Source: Pseudomonadota bacterium (GTDB lineage: Bacteria > Pseudomonadota > Gammaproteobacteria > Burkholderiales > Burkholderiaceae_C). From it: DNA of 64,000 nt. The translations under genes were made by a program, and so were the position numbers. Every line of letters starts with the position of its first letter. Position 1 is the stretch's first letter. Positions 26,167 through 36,139 of the stretch are shown in pieces. Under the pieces are notes generated by a model. That model saw only the letters and a program-made list of their open reading frames with translations, ran no database searches and was not told where the DNA came from. The stretch lies in contig JAIUPQ010000002.1 of the NCBI GenBank assembly GCA_020161145.1, positions 124,001-188,000 on the forward strand, read 5' to 3'.

Positions 26167-28283
26167 CACGGCTTGCCCAACTGCATCCACAGGTAGGTGT
26201 AGCCCAGCGCCTGCATGGTGGCGCGCTGGCTGTTGTCGGCCGCACCGCCGTGGCCGCCCTCGATGTTCTCGTGGTAGTAGAAGGGCAGGCCCATCTCCTC
26301 CATGCGCGCCGCCATCTTGCGCGCGTGACCGGGGTGGACGCGGTCGTCGCGCGTGCTGGTCTGGAAGAACACGGGCGGGTACTTCTGGTCTTTCTTCAGG
26401 TTGTGATACGGGCTGTACTTGGCGATGTAGGCCCATTGCGCCGGGTCGTCGGGGTTGCCGTACTCGGCCATCCAGCTGGCGCCGGCCAGCAGCACGTTGA
26501 AGCGCCGCATGTCCAGCAGCGGCACCTGGCACCAGATGGCGTTGAACAGGTCGGGTCGCTGGGTGGCCATCACGCCCATCAGCAGGCCGCCGTTGCTGCC
26601 GCCCTGGGCGCCCAGGTGCTGCGGGTTGGTGACCTTGGTGGCGATCAAGTCCTCGGCCACGGCAATGAAGTCGTCGTAGGCGCGCTGACGGTTCTCCTTC
26701 AGCGCGGCCTGGTGCCAGGCGGGCCCGAACTCGCCGCCGCCGCGGATGTTGGCCAGCACGTAGACGCCGCCCTTGCCCAGCCAGGCGTTGCCGATGCTGC
26801 CCGAGTAGAACGGCTCCATGGCCACCTCGAAGCCGCCGTAGCCGTACAGCAGCGTGGGGTTGTCGCCGCTGGCCGTGGCGCCTTTGGGCCAGACCACGAA
26901 GTAGGGCACCTTGGTGCCGTCCCTGGAGGTGGCAAAGCGCTGCTCGACCTTCATGCCCGCGGTGTCGAACCAGGGCTGGCGGCTCTTGATCTGCTCGGGC
27001 GCGCCGGCGGTGACGCTGCCCACGTAGAGCGACTCGGGGGTCAGGAAGTCGGCATAGGTCAGCAGGTAGGCGTTGCCCAGCGGGTCGCGCTGGACCTGCG
27101 GGTCATACAGCGCATAGGCGGCGGCCTTGCCGGGGCTGGGGGTGGCCAGGTCCTGGGTCTGCCAGGCCTTGCCATCCCAGCGCGCATAGGCCACCTTGCC
27201 CACCACGTTGTCCAGCACGTTGAGCAGCAACCCGTCCTGGGTGGCCGACCAGGTGTCCAGCGAGCGCGTGGCCGTGGGCGTGAAGACGGCGTGCAGCGTG
27301 CGCTCGCCGCGCTGCCAGGCGGCGGCATCGGCGGTCAGCAGCGAGCCCTTGGGCCAGGTCGTGCCGCCCACCGTCCAGTCGGCGCGGGGCTCGAAGACCA
27401 GGCGCTGCTTGACGGCAGCGACTTTCACGTCGGCGGGTTTGTCCACCGGCACCAGCTTGCCGCCTTGCCAGAGCGAGACTTCGTTGGTGAAGAAGTCGGG
27501 CGTGCGGATGAAGGCCACGCGTTTGTAGCCCGGCGTGTGGTCCACCCAGGCGCCGGCCGACATGTCGGTGGCCTTGACCTCGAACACGGGGGTGGCGCGC
27601 GCCAGCGGCGTGCCGCGCAGCCAGCGCTTGATGACGCGCGGATAACCCGAGTCGGTCATGGAGCCGGGGCCGAAATCGGTGCCCACCAGCAGCGTGTTGG
27701 CATCCAGCCATTCGACGCTGCTCTTGGCCTCGGGCAGCGTGAAGCCGCCTTTGACGAAGGCGCGACGCGTGAGGTCGAACTCGCGCACCACCCGGGCGTC
27801 GGCGCCGCCGCGCGAGGTGGCGATCAGGCAGCGCGTGCCGCCGGGCAGGCAGTCGGCGCCGCCCCAGACCCAGTTCTCGCCTTCGGCCTTGGCCAGCGCG
27901 TCCAGATCCAGCACCACGTCCCACTTGGGCGTGGCCTTGCGGTACTCGGCCAGCGTGGTGCGCCGCCACAGGCCGCGCGGGTGGTCTTTGTCCTTCCAGA
28001 CGTTGTACAGGTGCTCGCCCTGGCGCGAGACCATGGGGATGCGGTCGCTGGCGTCCAGCACCGCCAGCAGGCGGGCGCGCATGGCGTCGTAGCCGGGCTG
28101 GGCCTGCAGCACCTTGAGCGAGCTGGCGTTGTGCGCGCGCACCCAGTCCAGCGCCTTGTCGCCGCCGACGTCTTCCAGCCATTGGTGCGGATCGGCGGGC
28201 GTGGGGGCCGTGTCAGCGGCAAAGGCCGCCGTGCTGGCGGTCAGGCAGAGCGCGGCAAGCGCGCGCAGAGGGCGTGGGGGCAT
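26166..28283 (-). CDS. Prolyl oligopeptidase family serine peptidase
   Basis: This exported peptidase of about 705 residues is of the S9A family: a signal peptide (ALCLTASTAAFA), an N-terminal beta-propeller, and a C-terminal alpha/beta-hydrolase domain. The catalytic serine lies in GAQGGSNGGLLMG, the aspartate in RDDRVHPGHARK and the histidine in NIEGGHGGAAD. It cleaves short peptides after proline. I chose the ATG at MPPRPLRALA; an in-frame TTG 15 nt upstream is the alternative. It is followed by a coupled GNAT gene. Confidence 0.93.
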   Translation of the reverse strand: MPPRPLRALAALCLTASTAAFAADTAPTPADPHQWLEDVGGDKALDWVRAHNASSLKVLQAQPGYDAMRARLLAVLDASDRIPMVSRQGEHLYNVWKDKDHPRGLWRRTTLAEYRKATPKWDVVLDLDALAKAEGENWVWGGADCLPGGTRCLIATSRGGADARVVREFDLTRRAFVKGGFTLPEAKSSVEWLDANTLLVGTDFGPGSMTDSGYPRVIKRWLRGTPLARATPVFEVKATDMSAGAWVDHTPGYKRVAFIRTPDFFTNEVSLWQGGKLVPVDKPADVKVAAVKQRLVFEPRADWTVGGTTWPKGSLLTADAAAWQRGERTLHAVFTPTATRSLDTWSATQDGLLLNVLDNVVGKVAYARWDGKAWQTQDLATPSPGKAAAYALYDPQVQRDPLGNAYLLTYADFLTPESLYVGSVTAGAPEQIKSRQPWFDTAGMKVEQRFATSRDGTKVPYFVVWPKGATASGDNPTLLYGYGGFEVAMEPFYSGSIGNAWLGKGGVYVLANIRGGGEFGPAWHQAALKENRQRAYDDFIAVAEDLIATKVTNPQHLGAQGGSNGGLLMGVMATQRPDLFNAIWCQVPLLDMRRFNVLLAGASWMAEYGNPDDPAQWAYIAKYSPYHNLKKDQKYPPVFFQTSTRDDRVHPGHARKMAARMEEMGLPFYYHENIEGGHGGAADNSQRATMQALGYTYLWMQLGKP

Positions 28284-28316
28284 CGGGATTCCTGGCAACG
28301 GACGGAAGCGCGCATG

Positions 28317-29594
28317 TTACTCACCCGCCTGGTGCAGCCCCGCGTGGATGCGCCGCGTGCCCCACCAGACGGCAGCGATCACCACCGGGATGGCCAGCCC
28401 GGCGGCCAGCTCGGGGTTGATGGGCAGGCCGGCGTTCTTGGCCGCCTTGGCCACGTACAGCAGCAGGCTGACCACGTAATACGAGATGGCGGCGATGGAC
28501 AGGCCCTCGACCGTGGTCTGCAGCTTGAGCTGCAAGGCCTGGCCGCGCTGCAGCTTGGCCAGCAGTTGCTGGCTCTGGGCCTCGGTGGCAATGTCCACGC
28601 GGGTGCGCAGCAGCGCCGAGACGCGCTCGATGCGGGTGGCCAGCGCGGCCAGCCGGCGCTCGGTGGCCGTCACCGTGGCCATGGCCGGCGCCAGCCGCCG
28701 CTGCATGAACTCGCCCAGGGTCTGGGTCCCGGGGATGGCCACTTCGCGCAGCTCGGCCACGCGCTGGCTCACGATGCCGTGGTAGGCGGCGGTGGCGCCA
28801 AAGCGGTACTGGTGGGTGGCGGTGGCGCGCTCGACGCCGGCGGCCACGTGGATCAGCTCGTCCAGCAGCGTGGCCTCGGACGCCGTGCGCGCTTCGAGCT
28901 GGGTGGTGACGGCGGCCAGCGCCGCCTCGCTGGCGCCCAGCTCGGGCAGCAGTGCCTTGGCCACGGGCAGGCCGCGCAGCGCCATCAGCCGGTACACCTC
29001 CAGCTCCAGCAGGCGCTGCACGGCGCGGCCGGCGCGGGTGGCGCTGGTGTCCTCGGGGGCCAGCACCAGCATGTCCTCGAAGCCGTCCGCGTCCAGCTCG
29101 AAGGCGGTCGCCACCAGCGAGTGGCCCCGGCCCAGCAGCGAGGCCACCAACGGCGTGCGCGGCGCAAACCGGCTGCGGGCAAAGGCCAGCGCGGCGGGTG
29201 GATCGGCCAGGTCGTGCGGCAGCAGCGTCAGGCGCACGGCCGCCAGGGTGGTGCCCGGCGTGGCAGCCAGCCAGGCTGGCGGCAAGGGGGCGGCCGTGGG
29301 GGCTTGCACGGCGGTGTAGCGGCTGAACTCGCCATGGCGCTCCCAGCGCAGGCTGCCCCAGGGCAGCTTGAGGCGCACGAAGCCGGCGGCGATGGCATCG
29401 TCGGCCACGGCGGGGGCGTCGGGCAACGCGCGCAAGTGGGCCGCTTCGGCCGCGCGCGGCACCCCGTCGTTGAGCACCGCCAGCAGCGTCACCCGCGCCG
29501 GCAGGCGGATGCGCGCTGGCGGTCGGGCATGCACCTCGGCGTGCAGCTCGGCCCGGCTGGGCGCATCGGGGGGCAGGTGGCGCGGACCGTTCAT
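28317..29594 (-). CDS. DUF3422 family membrane protein
   Basis: This 425-residue protein is of the DUF3422 family. The family start (SRAELHAEVHARPPARIRLP) is present, and the C-terminus has two membrane helices (GLSIAAISYYVVSLLLYVAK and GLAIPVVIAAVWWG). The middle is mostly helical and acidic. Function is unknown in all members. Its start overlaps the YaeQ stop (ATGA), so it follows YaeQ in an operon; the prolyl oligopeptidase gene is 33 nt further on. Confidence 0.85.
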   Translation of the reverse strand: MNGPRHLPPDAPSRAELHAEVHARPPARIRLPARVTLLAVLNDGVPRAAEAAHLRALPDAPAVADDAIAAGFVRLKLPWGSLRWERHGEFSRYTAVQAPTAAPLPPAWLAATPGTTLAAVRLTLLPHDLADPPAALAFARSRFAPRTPLVASLLGRGHSLVATAFELDADGFEDMLVLAPEDTSATRAGRAVQRLLELEVYRLMALRGLPVAKALLPELGASEAALAAVTTQLEARTASEATLLDELIHVAAGVERATATHQYRFGATAAYHGIVSQRVAELREVAIPGTQTLGEFMQRRLAPAMATVTATERRLAALATRIERVSALLRTRVDIATEAQSQQLLAKLQRGQALQLKLQTTVEGLSIAAISYYVVSLLLYVAKAAKNAGLPINPELAAGLAIPVVIAAVWWGTRRIHAGLHQAGE

Positions 29595-30139
29595 CGCAGG
29601 CGCCGGGGCTCGAAGCTCAGGTGGTGGTTGTCGTCGGCCACGCCCACCGTGCCGTCCTGCACGGTGACTTGCAGCGCCATGTTGCGCGCGGCCATGGCGG
29701 CCAGCGCCCGGCTGTCCTCAGGGTTCAGTTGCCAGACGCGCAGATTGGCCCAGCGCGCCACCTTGGGCCCCGTCTGGGCCCACCAGGCGGTGGCGGTGCT
29801 GCCGTAGGCCAGCACGCTGACCTGCTCGGCGCGGGCGCAGACCTTGGCGATGCGGCGCTCGTCGGGCAGGCCCACCTCGATCCACTGCACCAGCGCACCG
29901 GTCAAATCCTGCTGCCAGAGGTCGGGCGCGTCGGTGTCCGACAGGCCTGCCGCAAAGGTGAGGGCGCCGCGCGCGTCGTCGGCGGGTACGCACAAGGCAT
30001 ACGCCAGCAGCCGCATCATCAGCCGCTCTTCGGTCTCGGACGGGTGGCGGGCCAGCGTCAGGGCGTGGTCGGCGTACAGCGAGCGGTCCAGGTCGGCCAG
30101 GCCCAACCGGGCTTTGTAGATGGTGGATTTGAGTGCCAT
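29591..30139 (-). CDS. yaeQ: YaeQ family protein
   Basis: This 182-residue cytoplasmic protein is of the YaeQ family, which has a PD-(D/E)xK nuclease-like fold and an unestablished function. Conserved stretches include LKSTIYKARLGLADLDRSLY, TLARHPSETEERLMMRLLAY and LPDERRIAKVCARAEQVSVL. The length is as expected. It is the first gene of a short leftward operon with DUF3422, and a candidate tiny secreted peptide lies upstream. Confidence 0.92.
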   Translation of the reverse strand: MALKSTIYKARLGLADLDRSLYADHALTLARHPSETEERLMMRLLAYALCVPADDARGALTFAAGLSDTDAPDLWQQDLTGALVQWIEVGLPDERRIAKVCARAEQVSVLAYGSTATAWWAQTGPKVARWANLRVWQLNPEDSRALAAMAARNMALQVTVQDGTVGVADDNHHLSFEPRRLR

Positions 30140-30169
30140 GAAGGAAGGTGCGGTGAATCGACCATTCCA

Positions 30170-30292
30170 TCACAGCGGCGGGGCTGGGGCCGTCGGGGCC
30201 GCTGACCCCCAGGTCCCGATGGCGCGCTGCGCCAGCGTGGGTGTGGCGATGAGGGCGCTGGCCAGCAGCAGGGCAAGGGTGCGGTGGTGCAT
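30170..30292 (-). CDS. Candidate 40-residue exported peptide
   Basis: An ATG with AAGGTG 4 nt upstream opens a 40-codon frame that starts MHHRTLALLLASALIATPTL and continues as a typical signal peptide ending TLA-Q. The mature part would be about 18 residues, rich in Ala and Pro. It lies 30 nt before the YaeQ start on the same strand. No family is recognised; the signal-peptide shape and ribosome binding site are the only evidence. It could be a spurious frame. Confidence 0.35.
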   Translation of the reverse strand: MHHRTLALLLASALIATPTLAQRAIGTWGSAAPTAPAPPL

Positions 30293-30346
30293 GAATCACC
30301 TTGCGCAGAAGGCGAAAGTCAGCGACCAGTGTGGCCATAGGCGACG

Positions 30347-30362
30347 GTGGGGTCTGCCCCAC
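30347..30362 (+). promoter_or_regulatory. Perfect hairpin upstream of the LuxR-type regulator
   Basis: GTGGGG-tctg-CCCCAC is a perfect 6-bp stem with a 4-nt loop, 47 nt before the regulator ATG. It lacks a T-tract. It may be an operator for a dimeric regulator or a leader hairpin. Confidence 0.25.
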
Positions 30363-30409
30363 GAATCGGCGACAGGGCGACTGCCGGGGCGCCCTCTAAA
30401 CTTGGGGCC

Positions 30410-31066
30410 ATGAGCCCTTTGCGCGTGGTCATCGTTGAGGACGACGAGCGCTTTCGCGCGGCGTTCGTCGCCGCCGTGCGCGACGCAGACGATCTGTGCC
30501 TGGCTGGCGAGGCGGGTGACCTGCCCGAGGGGCTGGTGCTGCTGGGCTCGACCCAGCCCGACGTGCTGCTGGTCGACCTGGGCCTGCCGGGCGGCAGCGG
30601 CATCGAGCTGATCCGCTACGCGCAGGCGCACCTGCCCGATTGCGACGTGATGGTGGTCACCGTGTTTGGCGACGAGCCCCACGTGATGGCCTCGCTGGCG
30701 GCCGGGGCCACCGGCTATCTGCTCAAGGACACCGATCCGGTCGATCTGGCGGCCCAGGTGCGCCAGTTGCGGGCCGGCGGCAGCCCCATCAGCCCGGTGA
30801 TCGCGCGCCAGTTGCTGCTGCGGCTGACCCCCAGCCCCACGGCGGCCCAGGCGGCCGGGGCCGCCGAGGTGCAACTGTCGTGCCAGGAAACCGAGGTGTT
30901 GAAGCTGGCCGCCAAAGGTTTCAGCTTTGAAGAGATCGCCCGCATGATGGGCGTGTCGCGGCACACCGTGATGACGTACGTCAAGCGCTGCTACCGCAAG
31001 CTGCAGGTGCATTCCAAGACCGAGGCCATTTACGAGGCGCGCCAACTGGGCCTGGTGCGTGATTGA
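30410..31066 (+). CDS. NarL/LuxR-family response regulator
   Basis: This 218-residue regulator has a receiver domain (acidic EDD near 9-11, phospho-acceptor in VLLVDLGLPGGSG, lysine in GYLLKDTDP) and a C-terminal LuxR-type helix-turn-helix (LSCQETEVLKLAAKGFSFEE, then SRHTVMTYVKRCYRKLQV). Its stop overlaps the GTG of the following kinase by 8 nt. It resembles NarL in domain layout, but it lies 15 kb from the nar operon with other genes between, so I do not assign that role. Confidence 0.9.
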   Translation: MSPLRVVIVEDDERFRAAFVAAVRDADDLCLAGEAGDLPEGLVLLGSTQPDVLLVDLGLPGGSGIELIRYAQAHLPDCDVMVVTVFGDEPHVMASLAAGATGYLLKDTDPVDLAAQVRQLRAGGSPISPVIARQLLLRLTPSPTAAQAAGAAEVQLSCQETEVLKLAAKGFSFEEIARMMGVSRHTVMTYVKRCYRKLQVHSKTEAIYEARQLGLVRD

Positions 31067-32900
31067 CCGGAGCCAGCGCACCGTTGCGGCGGTGCTGCTG
31101 CTGCTGACGGCGCTGGCGGCCATCACCTGGTGGGCCCAGGGCGATGCGCCTGGCGTGGTGCGGTGGCAGCGGGCCGACATGGTCATGCAGCCCGACCGGC
31201 CCGATGCCCGCCCCCCGGATGTGGGCTGGCAACCGGTGGCCTTGCCGCTGCGCTGGCCCGTGCGGGAGCGGGCCGAACAAAGGATTGAGAGCCTGTGGTG
31301 GTATCGGTTGCGCCTGCCCCCTGCCGGCGATCCGCAGGCGCTGTACGTGCCGCGCCTGACCGGCTCGGCCGTGCGGGTGCTGGCGCGGGCGCCCGGCCAG
31401 CCCTGGCGGATGCTGTGGGACGGTCGGGACCAACAGGCCGAGCAATGGAACCGCCCCGTGTGGGTGCCGCTGGACGCTGCGCCGCAGGGGCTGGAGGTGG
31501 TGCTGGGGCTGTCGCATGACCTGAACAGCGGCCATCGCCTGACCCAGCCGCGCACGGGCCCGGTGGCGCCGCTGCACCTGCGGCTGGAGCTGCGCCGGCT
31601 GCTGCAACTGGCGGTGCCGCAGGCCGGCAGCCTGGCCTTTGTGATGCTGGGGCTGATGGCGTTGCTGCACTGGCTGCGCCGGCCCGCCGAGCGCGCCTAC
31701 CTGCTGTTTGCGCTGACCGCCGTGGCCTGGCTGGTGCGCAACCTGCATTACCACGTGGCCATGCCGCGCAACGACGAGGCCTACCTGTGGTTCTGGTGGT
31801 TGTCCAACGTGTCCATGGCCTGGGTCATGGTGTTGATCTACCTGTTCACGCTGCGCTTTACCGAGCGGCGCCACCCGCGTGTGGAGTGGGCGCTGCTGGG
31901 TTATGGCGCGCTGGCCACGCTGATCGCCGCGCCGTCGGTCATGCCCTGGGTCAGCCTGACCATGCTGCATGTGCTCAACGTCGGCGTGGGGCTGACCGTG
32001 ACCGGCTGGCTGCTGTGGCTGTCGCGGCGCGGCGGGGCCGAGCTGCGCGCCGTCACCACGGCGCTGGTCATCACCGACCTGGCGGGGCTGCACGACCTGG
32101 TGATGGTCTCCACCATGGCGCTGCTGGAGTCCGTCTACCTGCTGCCGGTGGCCATGCTGGCGGTGCTGACGGCCTACCTCTACGCCGCGCAGCAGCGCTA
32201 CACCCGGGCGCTGACCTCGGCCGAGCGCGCCAACGTGAGCCTGGCCGGGCGACTGGCGGCGCGCGAGGCCGAGTTGCGCGCCGGCCACGAGCGGCTGCGG
32301 GCCGTGGAGCGCGAGCAGACGCTGCTGCTGGAGCGCCAGCGGCTGATGCGCGACATGCACGACGGGCTGGGCTCGACGCTGATGTCGTCGCTGGTGGCGG
32401 CCGAGCGCGGCCACCTGGACGGCGCGGCGGTGGCGGGCCTGCTGCGCGACTGCGTGGACGACTTGCGGCTGGTCATCGACTCGCTGGAGCCCATCGACCA
32501 CGACCTGGTGACGCTGCTGGGCGCGCTGCGCTACCGGCTGGGCCGGCGGCTGGAAGGCGCCGGCCTGCACGTGGACTGGGCGGTGGGTGACGTGCCCGCG
32601 CTGCCCTGGCTGGGCCCGCCGGAGGCGCTGCAGGTGCTGCGCTGCGTGCAGGAGGCGCTGACCAATGTGCTCAAGCACGCCGGCGCGCGCACCGTGCGCA
32701 TTGCCACCACCGTGCAGGCCGGTGAGGTGCGGGTGGCCATCAGCGACGACGGCCAGGGGTTCGACCCGGCCCGGATCACCGGAGGGCGCGGCCTGCGCCA
32801 CCTGCGCGAGCGCGCGGCCCACTGGGGCGGCCGGGCCGAGTGGCACAGCACGCCGGGCGAGGGCGCCGCCGTGTGGCTGGTGCTGCCGCTGGCGCGCTGA
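31059..32900 (+). CDS. Sensor histidine kinase with 7TM (DISM-like) sensor
   Basis: This 613-residue kinase has an N-terminal TM helix and a periplasmic beta domain (about 25-180, 7TMR-DISMED2-like). Seven hydrophobic helices at about 185-390 follow, then a coiled coil, the HisKA_3 dimer (LERQRLMRDMHDGLGSTLMS with the phospho-His) and an ATP domain (VQEALTNVLKHAGA, DDGQGFDP, GGRGLRHLRERA). It starts with GTG inside the regulator stop. It pairs with the upstream LuxR-type regulator. Confidence 0.9.
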   Translation: MIDRSQRTVAAVLLLLTALAAITWWAQGDAPGVVRWQRADMVMQPDRPDARPPDVGWQPVALPLRWPVRERAEQRIESLWWYRLRLPPAGDPQALYVPRLTGSAVRVLARAPGQPWRMLWDGRDQQAEQWNRPVWVPLDAAPQGLEVVLGLSHDLNSGHRLTQPRTGPVAPLHLRLELRRLLQLAVPQAGSLAFVMLGLMALLHWLRRPAERAYLLFALTAVAWLVRNLHYHVAMPRNDEAYLWFWWLSNVSMAWVMVLIYLFTLRFTERRHPRVEWALLGYGALATLIAAPSVMPWVSLTMLHVLNVGVGLTVTGWLLWLSRRGGAELRAVTTALVITDLAGLHDLVMVSTMALLESVYLLPVAMLAVLTAYLYAAQQRYTRALTSAERANVSLAGRLAAREAELRAGHERLRAVEREQTLLLERQRLMRDMHDGLGSTLMSSLVAAERGHLDGAAVAGLLRDCVDDLRLVIDSLEPIDHDLVTLLGALRYRLGRRLEGAGLHVDWAVGDVPALPWLGPPEALQVLRCVQEALTNVLKHAGARTVRIATTVQAGEVRVAISDDGQGFDPARITGGRGLRHLRERAAHWGGRAEWHSTPGEGAAVWLVLPLAR

Positions 32901-32920
32901 AGGAAAAAATCCTTCCGGTC

Positions 32921-32938
32921 CGGGCTGCACCCAGCCCG
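32921..32938. terminator. Hairpins between convergent kinase and metK genes
   Basis: CGGGCT-gcaccc-AGCCCG is a 6-bp stem between the stops of the kinase and metK. On the left it is flanked by AAGGA-aaaaa-TCCTT. Read in the metK direction the stem is followed after 12 nt by TTTTTT. A bidirectional transcription end is likely. Confidence 0.45.
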
Positions 32939-32972
32939 CCTCCTCTGCGGGGGCGGGCCAGAGCGCTTGGGG

Positions 32973-34154
<1,182 letters not shown>

Positions 34155-34162
34155 GGTGGCGT

Positions 34163-34221
34163 GCTCCTGAAAAACGGTTGCGTGGTCTGCTGCGTCACCA
34201 CCGGTGCAACCTTTTCGGAGC
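34163..34221 (-). promoter_or_regulatory. Long RBS-sequestering hairpin in the metK leader
   Basis: In metK mRNA the order is GCTCC, GAAAA, GGTTGC, accg, GTGGT, a 10-nt loop, ACCAC, GCAACC, TTTTC, GGAGC. The arms pair in turn (5 + 5 + 6 + 5 bp) with small bulges. The closing GGAGC is the only Shine-Dalgarno sequence of metK, 8 nt before the ATG, so folding would hide it. I do not match it to a named riboswitch class; thermal, protein or ligand control is possible. The pairing is seen in the sequence; regulation is inferred. Confidence 0.55.
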
Positions 34222-34353
34222 GGCGAACGCTTTAGCGGCATTTTTTGGGACGCATGATGTGCGCATCTGCCCCCGGTGGATCGGTCGAAAAGACCACCAC
34301 ATCGCCCCGCAAGTTGTCCTGTTAACTCGGCGATTGAGGCCATTATAGAAAGC

Positions 34354-35205
34354 ATGGGTTTGCTGTTGATGCGCTGGCTGGCGCGCTGGCCGTTGCGGCG
34401 GGTGCATGCCGTGGGCGCGGCGCTGGGCTGGCTGAGCTGGGCCGCCTCGACCAGCTACCGCCGACGCATGGCGGATCACGCCCGCCTGGCCGCCGTGGCC
34501 CCCGCGCAGCGGCGCGCCGCCGTGGCCCAGGCCGGGCGGCTGCTGGCCGAGACGCCCTGGCTGTGGCAGCGCCCGCCGGGCCAGTGGCACGGCGCGCAGG
34601 TGGACTGGACGGGCATTGCCCATGTCGAAGCGGCTTTGGCGGCCGGGCGCGGCATCGTCTTTCTGACCCCGCACATGGGCTCGTTCGAAGTCACCGCCCA
34701 GGCGTTTGCCGAGCGCTTCGCACCGGTGCCCATCACCGTGCTGTTCCGCCCCGCGCGCAAGGCCTGGCTGCGCGACTGGGTGGCGCAGTCGCGCCAGCGC
34801 CCGGGGCTGGTGGCCGTGCCCACCACGCTGGCCGGCGTGCGCCAGATGCTGCGTGCGCTCAAGCGCGGCGAGGCCGTGGGCCTGCTGCCCGATCAGGTGC
34901 CGCCCGACGGCATGGGCGTGTGGGCACCGTTCTTTGGCCGCCCGGCCTACACCATGACCCTGGCGGCGCGGCTGGTGCGCCAGAGCGGCGCGGCCTGCCT
35001 GCTGGCCTGGGGCGAGCGGCTGCCCGGCGGGCGTGGCTACACCGTGCACCTTCAGCCCGGCCCCGACCTGACCGCCGCCCCCGACGTGGACGCCGCCACC
35101 GCCCTGGTCAACACCGCCATGGAAGGGCTGATCCGCACCGCGCCCGCCCAGTACCTGTGGGGCTACAACCGCTACAAAGGCCCGCGCGGGGAGGCCCAGC
35201 CGTGA
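34354..35205 (+). CDS. LpxL-like lauroyl/myristoyl acyltransferase (first copy)
   Basis: This inner-membrane acyltransferase of about 283 residues is of the LpxL/HtrB family and adds secondary acyl chains to lipid A. The HX4E active-site motif is in [10 protein letters not shown] near 108-117. [20 protein letters not shown] and GYNRYKG are later family motifs. The N-terminal hydrophobic helix is short. TATAGA at 34344-34349 lies very close to this ATG, so the start could be a few codons later. Its stop overlaps the GTG of the second copy (GTGA). Confidence 0.9.
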   Translation: MGLLLMRWLARWPLRRVHAVGAALGWLSWAASTSYRRRMADHARLAAVAPAQRRAAVAQAGRLLAETPWLWQRPPGQWHGAQVDWTGIAHVEAALAAGRGIVFLTPHMGSFEVTAQAFAERFAPVPITVLFRPARKAWLRDWVAQSRQRPGLVAVPTTLAGVRQMLRALKRGEAVGLLPDQVPPDGMGVWAPFFGRPAYTMTLAARLVRQSGAACLLAWGERLPGGRGYTVHLQPGPDLTAAPDVDAATALVNTAMEGLIRTAPAQYLWGYNRYKGPRGEAQP

Positions 35206-36107
35206 TCCGGCGCGGCTGGCTCGGACGGCTGGGGGCCCACCTGGCCATTGGCCTGCTGTGGCTACTGCACTGGCTGCCGCTGCCGCTGCTGGCGGCGGTG
35301 GGTCAGGGGCTGGGCGCGCTGCTGTGGTGGCTGGGGCGCTCGCGCCAAAAAGTGGCACTGCGCAATCTGGAGCTGTGTTTTCCCGAGTGGGATGAGCCGC
35401 AGCGCCGGCGCGTGGCGCGTGCCCATTTCGGCTGGCTGGGGCGCAGCCTGCTGGAGCGCGGGCTGCTGTGGTACGCCAGCCCGGCGCGGCTGGCGCGGCT
35501 GGTCCACACCACGGGCGACGTGGGCCTGGCCGACCGCACGCCCGGCGCCATGATGTGGCTGTTGCCGCACTTTGCCGGGCTGGAGTGGATGATGCCCGGC
35601 ATGACGTTTGCGCAGAAGCGACGCGGCTTCGTCATCTACCAGCGCCAGCGCAACCCCACGTTCGAGGCCGCGCTCAAGGCCGGCCGCGACCGCCTGGGCG
35701 GCGCCACCTTCATCGATCGCCACGCCGGCATCCGCCCCATCCTGCGCGCCGTGCGCGACGGCTATGCCTACATCAACGCGCTGGACATGGACTTCGGCCC
35801 CAAGGACTCGGCCTTCGTGCCCTTCTTTGGCGTGCCGGCTGCCACGCTGCTTTCGCCCGGCCGCATGGCGCACGACCTGGCCATGACGGTGCAGCCCATC
35901 GAGGTCACCATGCTGCCCGGCGGCCAGGGCTACCGCGTGCACTGCCACGACCCCATCCCCGGCTACGGCAGCGGCGACGCACTGGCCGACGCCCAGGCCT
36001 TCAACGCCTGGCTGGAAGCGCGCATCCGCGCCCAGCCCGAGCAGTACCTGTGGGTGCACCGCCGCTTCAAGACGCGGCCACCGGGGCAGGCGTCGGTGTA
36101 CCGCTGA
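35202..36107 (+). CDS. LpxL-like lauroyl/myristoyl acyltransferase (second copy)
   Basis: This second LpxL/HtrB-type acyltransferase has about 301 residues. It has a clear N-terminal TM helix (LAIGLLWLLHWLPLPLLAAV) and the HX4E motif in LLPHFAGLEWM near 117-127. FIDRHAGIRPILRAVRDG and YLWVHRRFKTRP are further family marks. It starts with GTG in the overlap with the first copy, so the two are translated together. The pair probably installs the two secondary chains of lipid A. Confidence 0.9.
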   Translation: MIRRGWLGRLGAHLAIGLLWLLHWLPLPLLAAVGQGLGALLWWLGRSRQKVALRNLELCFPEWDEPQRRRVARAHFGWLGRSLLERGLLWYASPARLARLVHTTGDVGLADRTPGAMMWLLPHFAGLEWMMPGMTFAQKRRGFVIYQRQRNPTFEAALKAGRDRLGGATFIDRHAGIRPILRAVRDGYAYINALDMDFGPKDSAFVPFFGVPAATLLSPGRMAHDLAMTVQPIEVTMLPGGQGYRVHCHDPIPGYGSGDALADAQAFNAWLEARIRAQPEQYLWVHRRFKTRPPGQASVYR

Positions 36108-36139
36108 ACCCGGTGCGGATGAAGTGCTAGCATTTGACA

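Noticed and set aside
26139..29807. A 1222-codon open frame on the plus strand
   Set aside because: It lies opposite the prolyl oligopeptidase and DUF3422 genes and has no family features.
34155..34260. Assignment to a named SAM or SAH riboswitch
   Set aside because: The hairpin is clear, but I could not match the conserved cores of the known classes.
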